This document shows positions 1 through 5,415 of a stretch of 9,516 nucleotides of DNA, one piece after another. The translations under genes were made by a program, and so were the position numbers. Source of the stretch: JBDSEG01 sp039920165. GTDB lineage: Bacteria; Pseudomonadota; Gammaproteobacteria; Burkholderiales; Burkholderiaceae_C. Location: NCBI GenBank assembly GCA_039920165.1, contig JBDSEG010000143.1, positions 1-9,516 on the forward strand, in the 5' to 3' direction. The notes under the pieces were generated by a model. It ran no database searches. It had not been told where the DNA came from and was given only the letters and a program-made list of their open reading frames with translations. Each line of letters begins with the position of its first letter. The first letter of the stretch is position 1.

Positions 1-111
1 CATAACCCATCGCTCGAAGCGGACCCGCGCCGGCATACCGTGCCAGACTATCATTTCATTCGCAGCCTTACGCATCCTGCGGGCGCGGGTCGATCAGCTC
101 AAACGTTCTAA
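1..111 (+). repeat. attC-like integron recombination site (left edge at window start)
   Basis: This stretch has the layout of an integron attC site. A left core ending in AAC is at 4-6. A 10-bp perfect inverted repeat (GACCCGCGCC at 22-31, GGCGCGGGTC at 82-91) forms the stem, and GCTCAAACGTT ends at 107, with the GTT core triplet at 105-107. The arms are nearly symmetric: 15 bases from AAC to the stem and 13 from the stem to GTT. The text around both cores (ACCCATCGCTC on the left, AGCTCAAACGTT on the right) resembles chromosomal-integron attC sites as I know them. The next ATG lies 10 bases after GTT, as expected for a cassette gene. The right core continues CTAA instead of the RRRY consensus, so the site may be degenerate. 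The call is an inference from pattern; no integrase gene is in view. Confidence 0.5.
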
Positions 112-117
112 AAGTCG

Positions 118-330
118 ATGCCGCAAGTGAACTCCAGCCGAACCGTCACCGCGATCTTCGGTGTATTTGTCATTGCCTTGGCACTTATGATTCTCGCAAC
201 GGCATGGAATTCCACACCAATCGGAGCGGCTATCGCCGCGATCGTCGTCGGCTTTCTGGGTGCAGAGGCAATCATCAGTGCTGTCCGCGGCCGGGCATCG
301 CTCCTCTCACGCATCGGCCCACTCCCATAA
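118..330 (+). CDS. Small two-helix membrane protein (cassette-type ORF)
   Basis: This ORF encodes 70 residues of unknown function. Two hydrophobic segments, about residues 10-29 and 34-55, should form a transmembrane hairpin, followed by a short basic tail (RGRASLLSRIG). No catalytic motif is visible. The ATG lies 10 bases after the GTT of the attC-like site and has no clear Shine-Dalgarno sequence; AAAAGTCG is the only purine-rich stretch before it. The reading frame ends just before another attC-like spacer. Position and size fit a gene-cassette ORF, which often encodes an orphan membrane peptide. An antisense ORF over the same bases has no such hydrophobic pattern. The gene is probably real because of the coherent hydrophobic profile, but no family is recognised. 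Confidence 0.55.
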   Translation: MPQVNSSRTVTAIFGVFVIALALMILATAWNSTPIGAAIAAIVVGFLGAEAIISAVRGRASLLSRIGPLP

Positions 331-341
331 GAGGCCGTGGC

Positions 342-408
342 ACCTAACCGTTGATCGAGGGGACGTCTTGCCAGCCGCTTCGGGGTCCGTCAATCCTCCG
401 CCTATGTA
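342..408 (+). repeat. Degenerate attC-like spacer
   Basis: The spacer between the membrane peptide and the acetyltransferase opens with ACCTAAC (342-348), which matches the RYYYAAC attC core exactly. TTGA (351-354) and GGAC (361-364) are mirrored by GTCC (385-388) and TCAA (390-393), giving a broken stem around a short centre. The expected right core GTTRRRY is not present; the corresponding bases read CGCCTATG. The left half is convincing and the right half is not, so this could be a decayed site or chance. The interval runs to the TAA at 407-409 that closes the acetyltransferase frame upstream. Confidence 0.3.
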
Positions 409-502
409 AAACGATAGCCGGCGCGAGCAACCCACTCCCAAACTCGAGCACATTTCCAGCATCGCAACGGTTTGCGCCCTGTCGAGCATCGACGTCGTTG
501 CG

Positions 503-922
503 ATGCGCCGGATGCTGGGCCTCTTCGCCCATGCCTTCGATGAACCCGAGACGTACTGTGCGAAGCAGCCCGATGACGCATACCTGAGGCAGCTTTTGGA
601 TTGTGAGACTTTCATCGCAGTGGCCGCGCTCTCACACGAAGATGTCATCGGCGGAATTGCTGGCTACATCCTCCCGAAGTTCGAGCAGCGTCGCTCCGAG
701 TTCTACATCTACGACCTGGCCGTCGCCGAAGCCTATCGACGCAAAGGTGTCGCCACGGCGATGATCAAGGAGTTGAAGGGCATCGCGACAAGGCGGGGCA
801 TCTACGGCATCTTCGCCCACGCCGACCATGGTGACGACGCGGCGATCGCGCTGTACGCGAAGCTCGGCACTCGTGAAGAGGTGCTTCACTTCGACATCGA
901 TCCAAGCGAAGTCAATGCCTAA
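503..922 (+). CDS. AAC(3)-I family aminoglycoside N-acetyltransferase (GNAT)
   Basis: The product is a GNAT enzyme of the AAC(3)-I type, whose members acetylate the 3-amino group of gentamicin and fortimicin class aminoglycosides using acetyl-CoA in the cytoplasm. Similarity to AAC(3)-Ia, recalled from memory, is strong along the chain: DDAYLRQLL, TFIAVAAL, LPKFEQRRSE, YIYDLAVAEAYRRKGVATA (acetyl-CoA-binding motif A, about residues 69-87), then ADHGDDAAIALYAKLGTREEV and HFDIDP near the end. The ATG at 503 is the only canonical start, but homology begins earlier: the in-frame codons from 452 (ISSIATVCALSSIDVVAM) look like the usual family N-terminus with its first strand. Starting at the ATT at 452 would give 156 residues, close to the family length. 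In-frame ATG, GTG and TTG are all absent between the TAA at 407-409 and 503. The gene therefore uses a rare start codon or is N-terminally damaged. Its stop overlaps the following attC-like site. Substrate range is not shown by the sequence. Confidence 0.85.
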   Translation: MRRMLGLFAHAFDEPETYCAKQPDDAYLRQLLDCETFIAVAALSHEDVIGGIAGYILPKFEQRRSEFYIYDLAVAEAYRRKGVATAMIKELKGIATRRGIYGIFAHADHGDDAAIALYAKLGTREEVLHFDIDPSEVNA

Positions 923-1042
923 AATCGCTCGCTCGAGCGGAGCGCCAACGGCGCGCCACCCGGCCCGCGCGGCGGCGATTTTTATCATCCACTGCGCGGT
1001 CCTGGCGTCCTGCACTGCTGCCCTTCGGCTCAATCGCTGGGC
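917..1042 (+). repeat. attC-like site after the acetyltransferase gene
   Basis: The spacer begins with GCCTAAA (917-923), one base off the RYYYAAC core, and includes the acetyltransferase TAA at 920-922. TCGCTCGCTCGAGCGGAGCGCC follows in two overlapping pieces, and the spacer ends in GGCTCAATCGCTGGGC (1027-1042), one base off the canonical GTTGGGC core (GCTGGGC). Total length of 126 bases fits the attC range. A separate inverted repeat inside it, AAAATCGC at 921-928 and GCGATTTT at 975-982, followed by a short T run, could instead act as a weak terminator. The stop-in-core arrangement and both near-consensus ends favour attC, but the stem is imperfect. Confidence 0.42.
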
Positions 1043-1088
1043 GTCATGGAAGCGCTCGTTTGAACAGGTTTGCACAGGAGGACAGGTC

Positions 1089-1493
1089 ATGTCGAACGTG
1101 ATTGCTGAAGTCACCGCAAGAATGCTGGATGCCTTCGCCGACGCGTGGAATCGCCACGATATCGATGCGCTCATGTCATTCATGACGGAGGATTGTGTGT
1201 TCGAGGCCTCGGCGGGCGCGGACATCTGTGGAACCCGCTACGCGGGACATGATGCCGTGCGATCTGGATTTGCGGAAGTTTGGACGACCTACCCCAACGC
1301 TCATTGGGGCAATGCGCGTCACTTTGTTCAGGGGGAACGAGGTGTCTCGGAGTGGACATTCACGGGAACACGAAAGGACGGAACTCGCATAGAGATGCAG
1401 GGTTGCGATCTATTCACCTTTCGAGACGGCAAGATCGCGTTGAAGAATTCCTACCGCAAGAACCGTCCGCCATTGAACGCCGCGGAGCAATGA
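1089..1493 (+). CDS. SnoaL-like / NTF2-like domain protein
   Basis: The product has 134 residues and fits the SnoaL-like branch of the NTF2-like alpha+beta barrel. This fold is used both by small enzymes (isomerases, cyclases, hydrolases) and by ligand-binding proteins. Features seen are an N-terminal helix (FADAWNRHDIDALMSFM, about 16-32), then TEDCVFE, a glycine-rich strand turn (AGHDAVRSGF), WTFTGTRKDGTRIEMQGCDLFTF (about 89-111) and the FRDGKI strand that is typical near the family C-terminus. A strong AGGAGG at 1076-1081 sits 7 bases before the ATG and decides this start over an in-frame upstream ATG at 828, inside the acetyltransferase gene. It lies on the same strand as its neighbours between two attC-like spacers. 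No substrate can be inferred; the protein looks cytoplasmic, with no signal peptide. Confidence 0.85.
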   Translation: MSNVIAEVTARMLDAFADAWNRHDIDALMSFMTEDCVFEASAGADICGTRYAGHDAVRSGFAEVWTTYPNAHWGNARHFVQGERGVSEWTFTGTRKDGTRIEMQGCDLFTFRDGKIALKNSYRKNRPPLNAAEQ

Positions 1494-1518
1494 TGTCGCT
1501 CCATTGCTGAACCGTGAT

Positions 1519-1595
1519 GCCCAACCCTTCGCAGCAGCCGACGCACTGCTGCTATCGTCGTCAGCCTTCGCGCGCGGTTGAGAGTCGAACGTTTT
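1519..1595 (+). repeat. Degenerate attC-like spacer
   Basis: GCCCAAC at 1519-1525 matches the RYYYAAC attC core exactly and lies 25 bases after the SnoaL-like gene. GCAGCAG (1531-1537) and CTGCTGC (1546-1552) form a perfect 7-bp hairpin stem with an 8-base loop, and CAACC (1523-1527) can pair with GGTTG (1576-1580). GAACGTT appears near 1587-1593, but neither that GTT nor the one in GGTTGAG has a full RRRY tail. This could be a decayed attC site or a simple hairpin terminator without a T run. Confidence 0.3.
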
Positions 1596-1647
1596 TGAGG
1601 CCCGCCGGTGAATCCTCCTGGCAATCCCATCGCCGCCGTCTTGGATC

Positions 1648-2196
1648 ATGTGGCAGATGTGGAAGCTGGGCTTCGCTGGCGCACCCGAACACTCCCTATC
1701 GTCGCGCATTCGATTTCCAGAAATGCCTCACGCGTTCGAAGATCAGGCCAGCTCTCTCAGCCTTGCTGAGGGCCTGGCCGAGTACTACGCCCAGAATCCT
1801 TCGCTGAAGCGAAGTGGCGATCTTTCGCCCGAGGCGCGCCGGTTCTTCCACTCCCACGACGTGGTTCACGTTCTCTACGGCTGCGGAACGACCATGCCCG
1901 ATGAGGCCATCGTCAAGCTGGCGAGCCTGTGCGGTACCACGGGCGGAGTGTCCATCCTCAAGGGCTACCTGCATCACGAAAGCCTGGACATCTATCGCAA
2001 GCTGCCGCTTGCCGATACCTTGCTTGCGCTTCTGATGGCTCCCTGGCTGATTGCGCGCACCGTCTGGCGCTGCGCGCTGCAAGTCCGGCGCTGGCCGTGG
2101 GCAAGCCATGCACCGCATCTCCATACCCCGCTTCACGAGCTTCGAGCCGAGTACGGAATCAAGGTCGCTCATGGCCGGCCTCGCGACGCTGGCTAG
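1648..2196 (+). CDS. Coq4-like protein with HDxxHx11E motif
   Basis: The product has 182 residues. Its core reads FFHSHDVVHVLYGCG and continues to PDEAIVK. His70, Asp71, His74 and Glu86 give exactly HDxxHx11E, the metal-binding signature of the COQ4 family. COQ4 acts in ubiquinone biosynthesis, reported as a scaffold and in C1 ring modification. A helical part follows (GTTGGVSILKGYLHHESLDIY), then a hydrophobic segment (about 123-141) that suggests membrane contact, and a conserved-looking end (TPLHELRAEYGIKVAH). Outside the motif I cannot show full-length similarity to yeast COQ4, so a ubiquinone role is inference. The ATG at 1648 lacks a good Shine-Dalgarno sequence; the ATG at 1723 (MPHAFED) is a plausible later start. 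It is the last gene of the cassette-like region. Confidence 0.7.
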   Translation: MWQMWKLGFAGAPEHSLSSRIRFPEMPHAFEDQASSLSLAEGLAEYYAQNPSLKRSGDLSPEARRFFHSHDVVHVLYGCGTTMPDEAIVKLASLCGTTGGVSILKGYLHHESLDIYRKLPLADTLLALLMAPWLIARTVWRCALQVRRWPWASHAPHLHTPLHELRAEYGIKVAHGRPRDAG

Positions 2197-2202
2197 CGTC
2201 TC

Positions 2203-2299
2203 GCCTAAACCAGGCGCTGCCAAGTCGGAACCTTAGGGGCGTTCGGGGATCGCGCCCATCATCCGCCCTGCCGTCGCACCGGTATCCCCAGGGTTGGCG
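2203..2299 (+). repeat. Very degenerate attC-like spacer
   Basis: GCCTAAAC lies 7 bases after the Coq4-like stop and resembles the left attC core seen at 917. GTTGGCG at 2293-2299 is close to a right core (GTTRRRY), and CCTAA (2204-2208) pairs with TTAGG (2233-2237). No convincing long stem joins the two ends. The rest of the spacer to 2432 holds no gene that I can support; it is GC-rich with no clear promoter. The call rests mainly on its place in the series. Confidence 0.18.
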
Positions 2300-2432
2300 T
2301 GCGGCGCGGAGCGAACGACGAGAGGCGTGCAGGGGCCGGCGGTCCGTCACAACGCCTGTGCTTCAATCGTCCATCCGCACACGTCCCGGCGCCGCCGGTG
2401 ATGGGCCTGTGCTGGACTCAGGAGAAGGCAAC

Positions 2433-2654
2433 ATGACATCCGTCAAGTTCGTGGCCATTGCGCTGATCGTGGCCGGCATTCTGGGCCTTGCCTATGGCGG
2501 GTTCAGCTATACCAAGGATACGACCGTCGTGAAGCTCGGCCCCCTCGAGGTCACGGCACAAGAGAGGCAGTCGGTCAATATTCCTCTTTGGGCGGGCGTG
2601 GGGGCGATCGCCGTTGGCGGCCTCCTGCTCGTGATGGGCGGCAGGAAGGGGTGA
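2433..2654 (+). CDS. Small two-helix membrane protein
   Basis: The product has 73 residues with an N-terminal membrane helix (about 5-23, FVAIALIVAGILGLAYGG), a polar middle (residues about 24-51, containing KLGPLEVTAQERQSVNIP) and a second helix (about 52-69, LWAGVGAIAVGGLLLVMGG) with a basic end. I recognise it as a small inner-membrane protein type that is common in proteobacteria and uncharacterised. The middle segment with its LGPLEVTAQE pattern should lie on one face of the membrane between the helices. AGGAGAAGG at 2420-2428 is a good Shine-Dalgarno sequence for the ATG at 2433, which rules out the much longer in-frame upstream extension. The gene is followed by a 100-base spacer with no attC core. 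Confidence 0.8.
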   Translation: MTSVKFVAIALIVAGILGLAYGGFSYTKDTTVVKLGPLEVTAQERQSVNIPLWAGVGAIAVGGLLLVMGGRKG

Positions 2655-2754
2655 GTGGCGAATCGCGTCTGCCCCAGGCCTGTGCCGGCGCTCGCGCGGC
2701 CCGCATCGCATCGGCTCAGCTTCACTGCTACCACTTTTCAACCGGGAGATCCAA

Positions 2755-3207
2755 ATGCATTACCTACGTAATTTGATCGTAGCGGCCACCGCATGCACGG
2801 CTCTGTCTGCGCACGCGATCGAGGGATTGGTCGACCTGAAGAGCCCGCACAGCGCCAAGTCGACGATGGATCGGCTCGAGGAGACCGTCAAGCAGCGTGG
2901 GCTGAATGTCTTTGCGCGAATCGATCACGCCGCCGGCGCTGCAAAGATCGGCAAGACCTTGCGGCCTACCGAGTTGCTCATCTTCGGAAATCCGCAAGGC
3001 GGCACACCCTTGATGGAGTGCGCGCAGTCGGTGGGCATCGACCTCCCGCTGAAGGCTTTGGTGTGGGAGGACGCAGCCGGTCAGGTCTGGCTGAGCTACA
3101 ACGATCCGGCGTTCATTGCGAAGCGCCATGGCGCTTCGAGTTGCCCCGCTGTCCCCAATCTTCAGAAGGCACTCTCCGGCCTGTCCGAAGCGGTCGTCGC
3201 CAAGTAG
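2755..3207 (+). CDS. Exported DUF302 domain protein
   Basis: The product has 150 residues with a signal peptide of about 21 residues (positive MHYLRN, hydrophobic core, AHA before the mature IEG), so it should be periplasmic. The mature part matches the DUF302 domain: DRLEETVKQRGLNVFARIDHAAGA (about 39-62), TELLIFGNPQGGTPLME (72-88) and LPLKALVWEDAAGQVWLSYNDP (97-118). These are the characteristic blocks of the family. The molecular role of DUF302 is not established; proteins of this type often occur beside stress or sulfur-related genes. GGGAG six bases before the ATG supports the start. Two cysteines, Cys89 and Cys130, in the mature chain could form a disulfide in the periplasm. The family call is firm; the function is open. 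Confidence 0.9.
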   Translation: MHYLRNLIVAATACTALSAHAIEGLVDLKSPHSAKSTMDRLEETVKQRGLNVFARIDHAAGAAKIGKTLRPTELLIFGNPQGGTPLMECAQSVGIDLPLKALVWEDAAGQVWLSYNDPAFIAKRHGASSCPAVPNLQKALSGLSEAVVAK

Positions 3208-3281
3208 CACGGCGCGGGGCGGGAAACGTCTGCGTCCGCGGCCGCGGGGCAAACGCAATCGCGACGGCTCGGGCCGTTGAG

Positions 3282-3329
3282 GGCGGGCGATTCGTCCTCG
3301 CTTTCGTGGCCGGGCCGTTGTCGCCCGCC
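3282..3329. repeat. Inverted repeat in a 238-base non-coding gap
   Basis: GGCGGGCGA (3282-3290) and TCGCCCGCC (3321-3329) are perfect reverse complements separated by 30 bases. They could form a hairpin downstream of the DUF302 gene. There is no T run after the right arm, so a standard intrinsic terminator is unlikely. The rest of 3208-3445 shows a GC-rich CCGCGGCCGCGG palindrome near 3237-3248 and no gene that I can support. Confidence 0.3.
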
Positions 3330-3445
3330 TCGCTCTGATATTGGCTCCCGCAACACTCGCCCGCACATGCTCTTCGTCGTATCCGTGTGTTGCCTGCTCG
3401 TGGTCTCCACGACGGTTCTTCACTATGAAGTGCTGCGCGGCCTGA

Positions 3446-3634
3446 ATGCCGGGCTGCCCGCGCTCGCCGTTTCGAACCAAGACCGTCCTCGTCCCACTGA
3501 TTCTTATCGCGCTGGGCATCCTGATCCTGCTGGCCAACTTCGGGCTGCTTCCGCCACTCGGCCCCTTGTTTACCCGCTGGTGGCCGATGGTCCTCGTCGT
3601 GGTGGGCATCTTTCTCCTGCTGCGCCGAATTTGA
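3446..3634 (+). CDS. Small LiaI/LiaF-type transmembrane protein
   Basis: The product has 62 residues, mostly two hydrophobic helices (about 13-30, TVLVPLILIALGILILLA, and 46-59, WPMVLVVVGIFLLL) joined by NFGLLPPLGPLFTRWW. This pattern, a helix, a short Pro/Leu-rich turn, then a W(W/G)P motif opening the second helix, is that of the LiaI-LiaF-like transmembrane region (DUF5668 type), found alone in many small membrane proteins. A TGA directly before the ATG fixes the earliest start. No clear Shine-Dalgarno sequence is visible and the first ten residues (CPRSPF) are unusual, so true initiation may differ. Function is unknown; larger relatives sense envelope stress. Confidence 0.7.
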   Translation: MPGCPRSPFRTKTVLVPLILIALGILILLANFGLLPPLGPLFTRWWPMVLVVVGIFLLLRRI

Positions 3635-3789
3635 CGGCTCGCTCGCACGACGAAGCACTCATCGACACCACCGTGCTGTCCGGTTCATCCGGCCGCATCA
3701 TTGGGCAATCGAGGCGATGAGCTCTTTGGAGTCGACCCGCCGTGCGTTGCCGAGCACACTTTGTCATCGTGATTCAATCGGTCCGCAGC

Positions 3790-3805
3790 TTCGGCCGCGG
3801 CCGAA
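3790..3805. promoter_or_regulatory. 16-bp perfect palindrome before the cupin gene
   Basis: TTCGGCCGCGGCCGAA is a perfect palindrome ending 19 bases before the ATG at 3825 and just ahead of its Shine-Dalgarno sequence. It is followed by CTTTTCCC. It could be an operator half-site pair for a dimeric repressor, a short attenuating hairpin over the ribosome site, or a terminator of the upstream peptide gene. The sequence does not decide among these. No convincing -35/-10 pair is visible, although TTGTCA occurs about 30 bases upstream. Confidence 0.3.
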
Positions 3806-3824
3806 CTTTTCCCGAGGAGCATCC

Positions 3825-4238
3825 ATGACGACCCAGGGCTTTGTAGCGACCCATGCGCGCGATGCGCAGTTCACACGCGGGCTTCGCTCGTTCTTCGAAT
3901 ACCGCGATCTCGGCATCGCCAAGGCAACGGATGGCCGGGTCGTGGCGCACGTCATTCGCGCTGCGTCAGGCAAGGCTTTTTCGAGCCAGCCGCACGCCCA
4001 CACGACGACCTTCCAACTCGTCTACGTGCTCAAGGGCTGGATCGGGTTCGAATACGAGGGCCAGGGCATCGTGCGCCTGGAAGCGGGCTCGTGCGTGCAT
4101 CAGCCGCCGCAGATTCGCCACCGCGAGGTCGGTCACAGCGAGGATGTGGAAATGCTCGAGCTCGCGCTTCCCGCGTCGTTCGAGACCCACGATGTGCCGT
4201 CGATCGACGGCCAGACGGACTTGGAAAACAAAGCCTGA
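3825..4238 (+). CDS. Cupin domain protein (cytoplasmic)
   Basis: The product has 137 residues and forms a single small beta-barrel of the cupin superfamily. Candidate metal ligands are His57 and His59 in PHAHTTTFQLVYVLKGW (cupin motif 1) and His92 or His99 in HQPPQIRHREVGHSEDVEMLEL (motif 2). The FEYEGQGIVRLEAGSCV stretch between them is the usual inter-motif strand pair. There is no signal peptide. An in-frame ATG at 3717 would add 36 low-complexity residues, but GAGGAG at 3814-3819 sits just before the ATG at 3825 and supports the shorter form. Small cupins of this kind include dioxygenases, isomerases and binding proteins; the substrate is unknown. It begins a group with a second, secreted cupin and a DUF1579-like gene. 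Confidence 0.88.
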   Translation: MTTQGFVATHARDAQFTRGLRSFFEYRDLGIAKATDGRVVAHVIRAASGKAFSSQPHAHTTTFQLVYVLKGWIGFEYEGQGIVRLEAGSCVHQPPQIRHREVGHSEDVEMLELALPASFETHDVPSIDGQTDLENKA

Positions 4239-4330
4239 TCCTTCGCGTCACCGGCGCGCGCCTGCCCCTCAGAGGGCGTCGCTCATGTCGCATACTTGTG
4301 CCCGATGCGACCCGCATCGAGGAGATACGA

Positions 4331-4744
4331 ATGAAACATTCTGCGTTGATCCGTTCCTTCACGGCCCTGGTTATTTTCGGCGCTGGACTCACGACGGGGC
4401 TCGTCGCACAGACCGCGAGTGATTCGGCGCAAAGAAAGGAACAGAAACGCGCCGATCTGAGTGGCGCACAGGGAATGGAAGTCATCGCTTCGACCGCCGA
4501 GTACAAGGACGGCGAAGCCATCGACCTTCACTTTCATCATGGCATCGAGGCAGCGTACGTCGTCCAAGGCGCGATGGTTCAGTCACCGGGCAAGGATGCG
4601 GCGCCGCTTCCGACCGGCGCGACGCTCCTGAATCTGCGTGACATCAAGCATGGTGGCTTCAAGGTCGTCGGTGCGACCCCCTTGAAACTGTTCACGGTTC
4701 ATATCGTCGACAAGGGCAAGCCGCTGTACGACTACTCGAAGTGA
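4331..4744 (+). CDS. Exported cupin domain protein
   Basis: The product has 137 residues. The first 27 or so (MKHSALIRSF, then a hydrophobic stretch to GLVAQ) form a signal peptide, so the protein is probably periplasmic. The mature part has a cupin motif 1 with clustered histidines, HFHHGIEAAYVVQG (His67, His69, His70, Glu73), and a shortened motif 2 in DIKHGGFKVVGATPLKLFTVHIVDKGKP (His107). A polar RKEQKRADLSG segment links the signal to the barrel. It follows the cytoplasmic cupin by 92 bases, with GGAGA before the ATG, and the next gene begins 25 bases after its stop. Having one cytoplasmic and one exported small cupin together suggests related ligands in two compartments, which is inference. 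Confidence 0.88.
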   Translation: MKHSALIRSFTALVIFGAGLTTGLVAQTASDSAQRKEQKRADLSGAQGMEVIASTAEYKDGEAIDLHFHHGIEAAYVVQGAMVQSPGKDAAPLPTGATLLNLRDIKHGGFKVVGATPLKLFTVHIVDKGKPLYDYSK

Positions 4745-4769
4745 CGATCATTCGCAGCCCGGAGATCCG

Positions 4770-5357
4770 ATGAACCCACGCCATCGCAGGGTCGCCGGTA
4801 GGGTCGCGGGGCTCGCCTTGGCCGCCTCGCATCCCGCATCGGCGCAAGTCGGTCACGACCCCGCTGCGGCAATCGCTGCGCAGCGCCAGGCGATGACGGC
4901 GCTGCAATCGATGGACGGTGCCTGGCGCGGCCCGGCCTGGGTGTTGACGCCGAACGGAGACAAGCGCGAGTTCGTGCAGACCGAGCGCATCGGGCCGTTT
5001 CTCGAAGGCTCGCTCAAGGTGATCGAGGGCCGTGGCCACGGCGACGATGGACGGCTCACCTTCAATGCCATGGGCATCGTGTCGTACGACCCGGCCGCGC
5101 GCACCTATTCGTTCCATTCGTATGCCCAGGGTCGGCAGGGCGACTTCGCGTTCCGGCCGACGTCAGACGGCTATGCCTGGGAGATTCCGGCCGGCCCGGC
5201 GACGATCCGCTATACCGCGGTCATTCGCGAAGGTACGCTGCACGAAATCGGCGAGCGCGTCGTTCCCGGACAGCCGCCGCTGCGCATCTTCGAGATGAAC
5301 CTGAAGCGCGTCGGCGATACCGACTGGCCGCTGGCGGGGGCGATCGGCCCGCGCTGA
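4770..5357 (+). CDS. Exported DUF1579/lipocalin-like protein
   Basis: The product has 195 residues. A basic start and moderately hydrophobic stretch ending ASHPASAQ look like a signal peptide cleaved near residue 25. The mature chain resembles DUF1579-type barrels: a helix with MTALQSMDGAWRGPAWV (about 42-58), then successive beta strands including FVQTERIGPFLEGSLKVIEGRG, FNAMGIVSYDPAARTYSFHSYAQGRQGDF and YTAVIREGTLHEIGERV. These proteins are calycin-like and may bind small hydrophobic molecules; no enzyme residues stand out. GGAG 7 bases before the ATG fits the start. The 25-base gap to the exported cupin gene makes cotranscription likely. It converges on the DsrE-like gene 58 bases downstream. 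The family assignment is moderately sure. Confidence 0.8.
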   Translation: MNPRHRRVAGRVAGLALAASHPASAQVGHDPAAAIAAQRQAMTALQSMDGAWRGPAWVLTPNGDKREFVQTERIGPFLEGSLKVIEGRGHGDDGRLTFNAMGIVSYDPAARTYSFHSYAQGRQGDFAFRPTSDGYAWEIPAGPATIRYTAVIREGTLHEIGERVVPGQPPLRIFEMNLKRVGDTDWPLAGAIGPR

Positions 5358-5415
5358 TCCGACGCCGCCGCGCAAGGCGATCCGGTGCGCCGGCACGATG
5401 CCCACCCTCGGCCTT

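Noticed and set aside
351..587. A 78-residue + strand frame overlapping the start of the acetyltransferase.
   Set aside because: It has no family resemblance and overlaps the acetyltransferase frame, whose homology already begins around 452.
632..1225. A 197-residue minus-strand frame across the acetyltransferase and SnoaL-like genes.
   Set aside because: It spans two well-supported + strand genes and the spacer between them, has no ribosome-binding site and shows no recognisable family.
1929..2654. A 241-residue version of the small two-helix membrane protein starting far upstream.
   Set aside because: The extra residues are Arg/Ser-rich and overlap the Coq4-like gene; a good Shine-Dalgarno sequence marks the ATG at 2433.
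2764..3648. A 294-residue minus-strand frame across the DUF302 gene and the LiaF-type peptide.
   Set aside because: The composition is Arg-rich and low in hydrophobic residues, and it is antisense to a clear DUF302 protein with a signal peptide.
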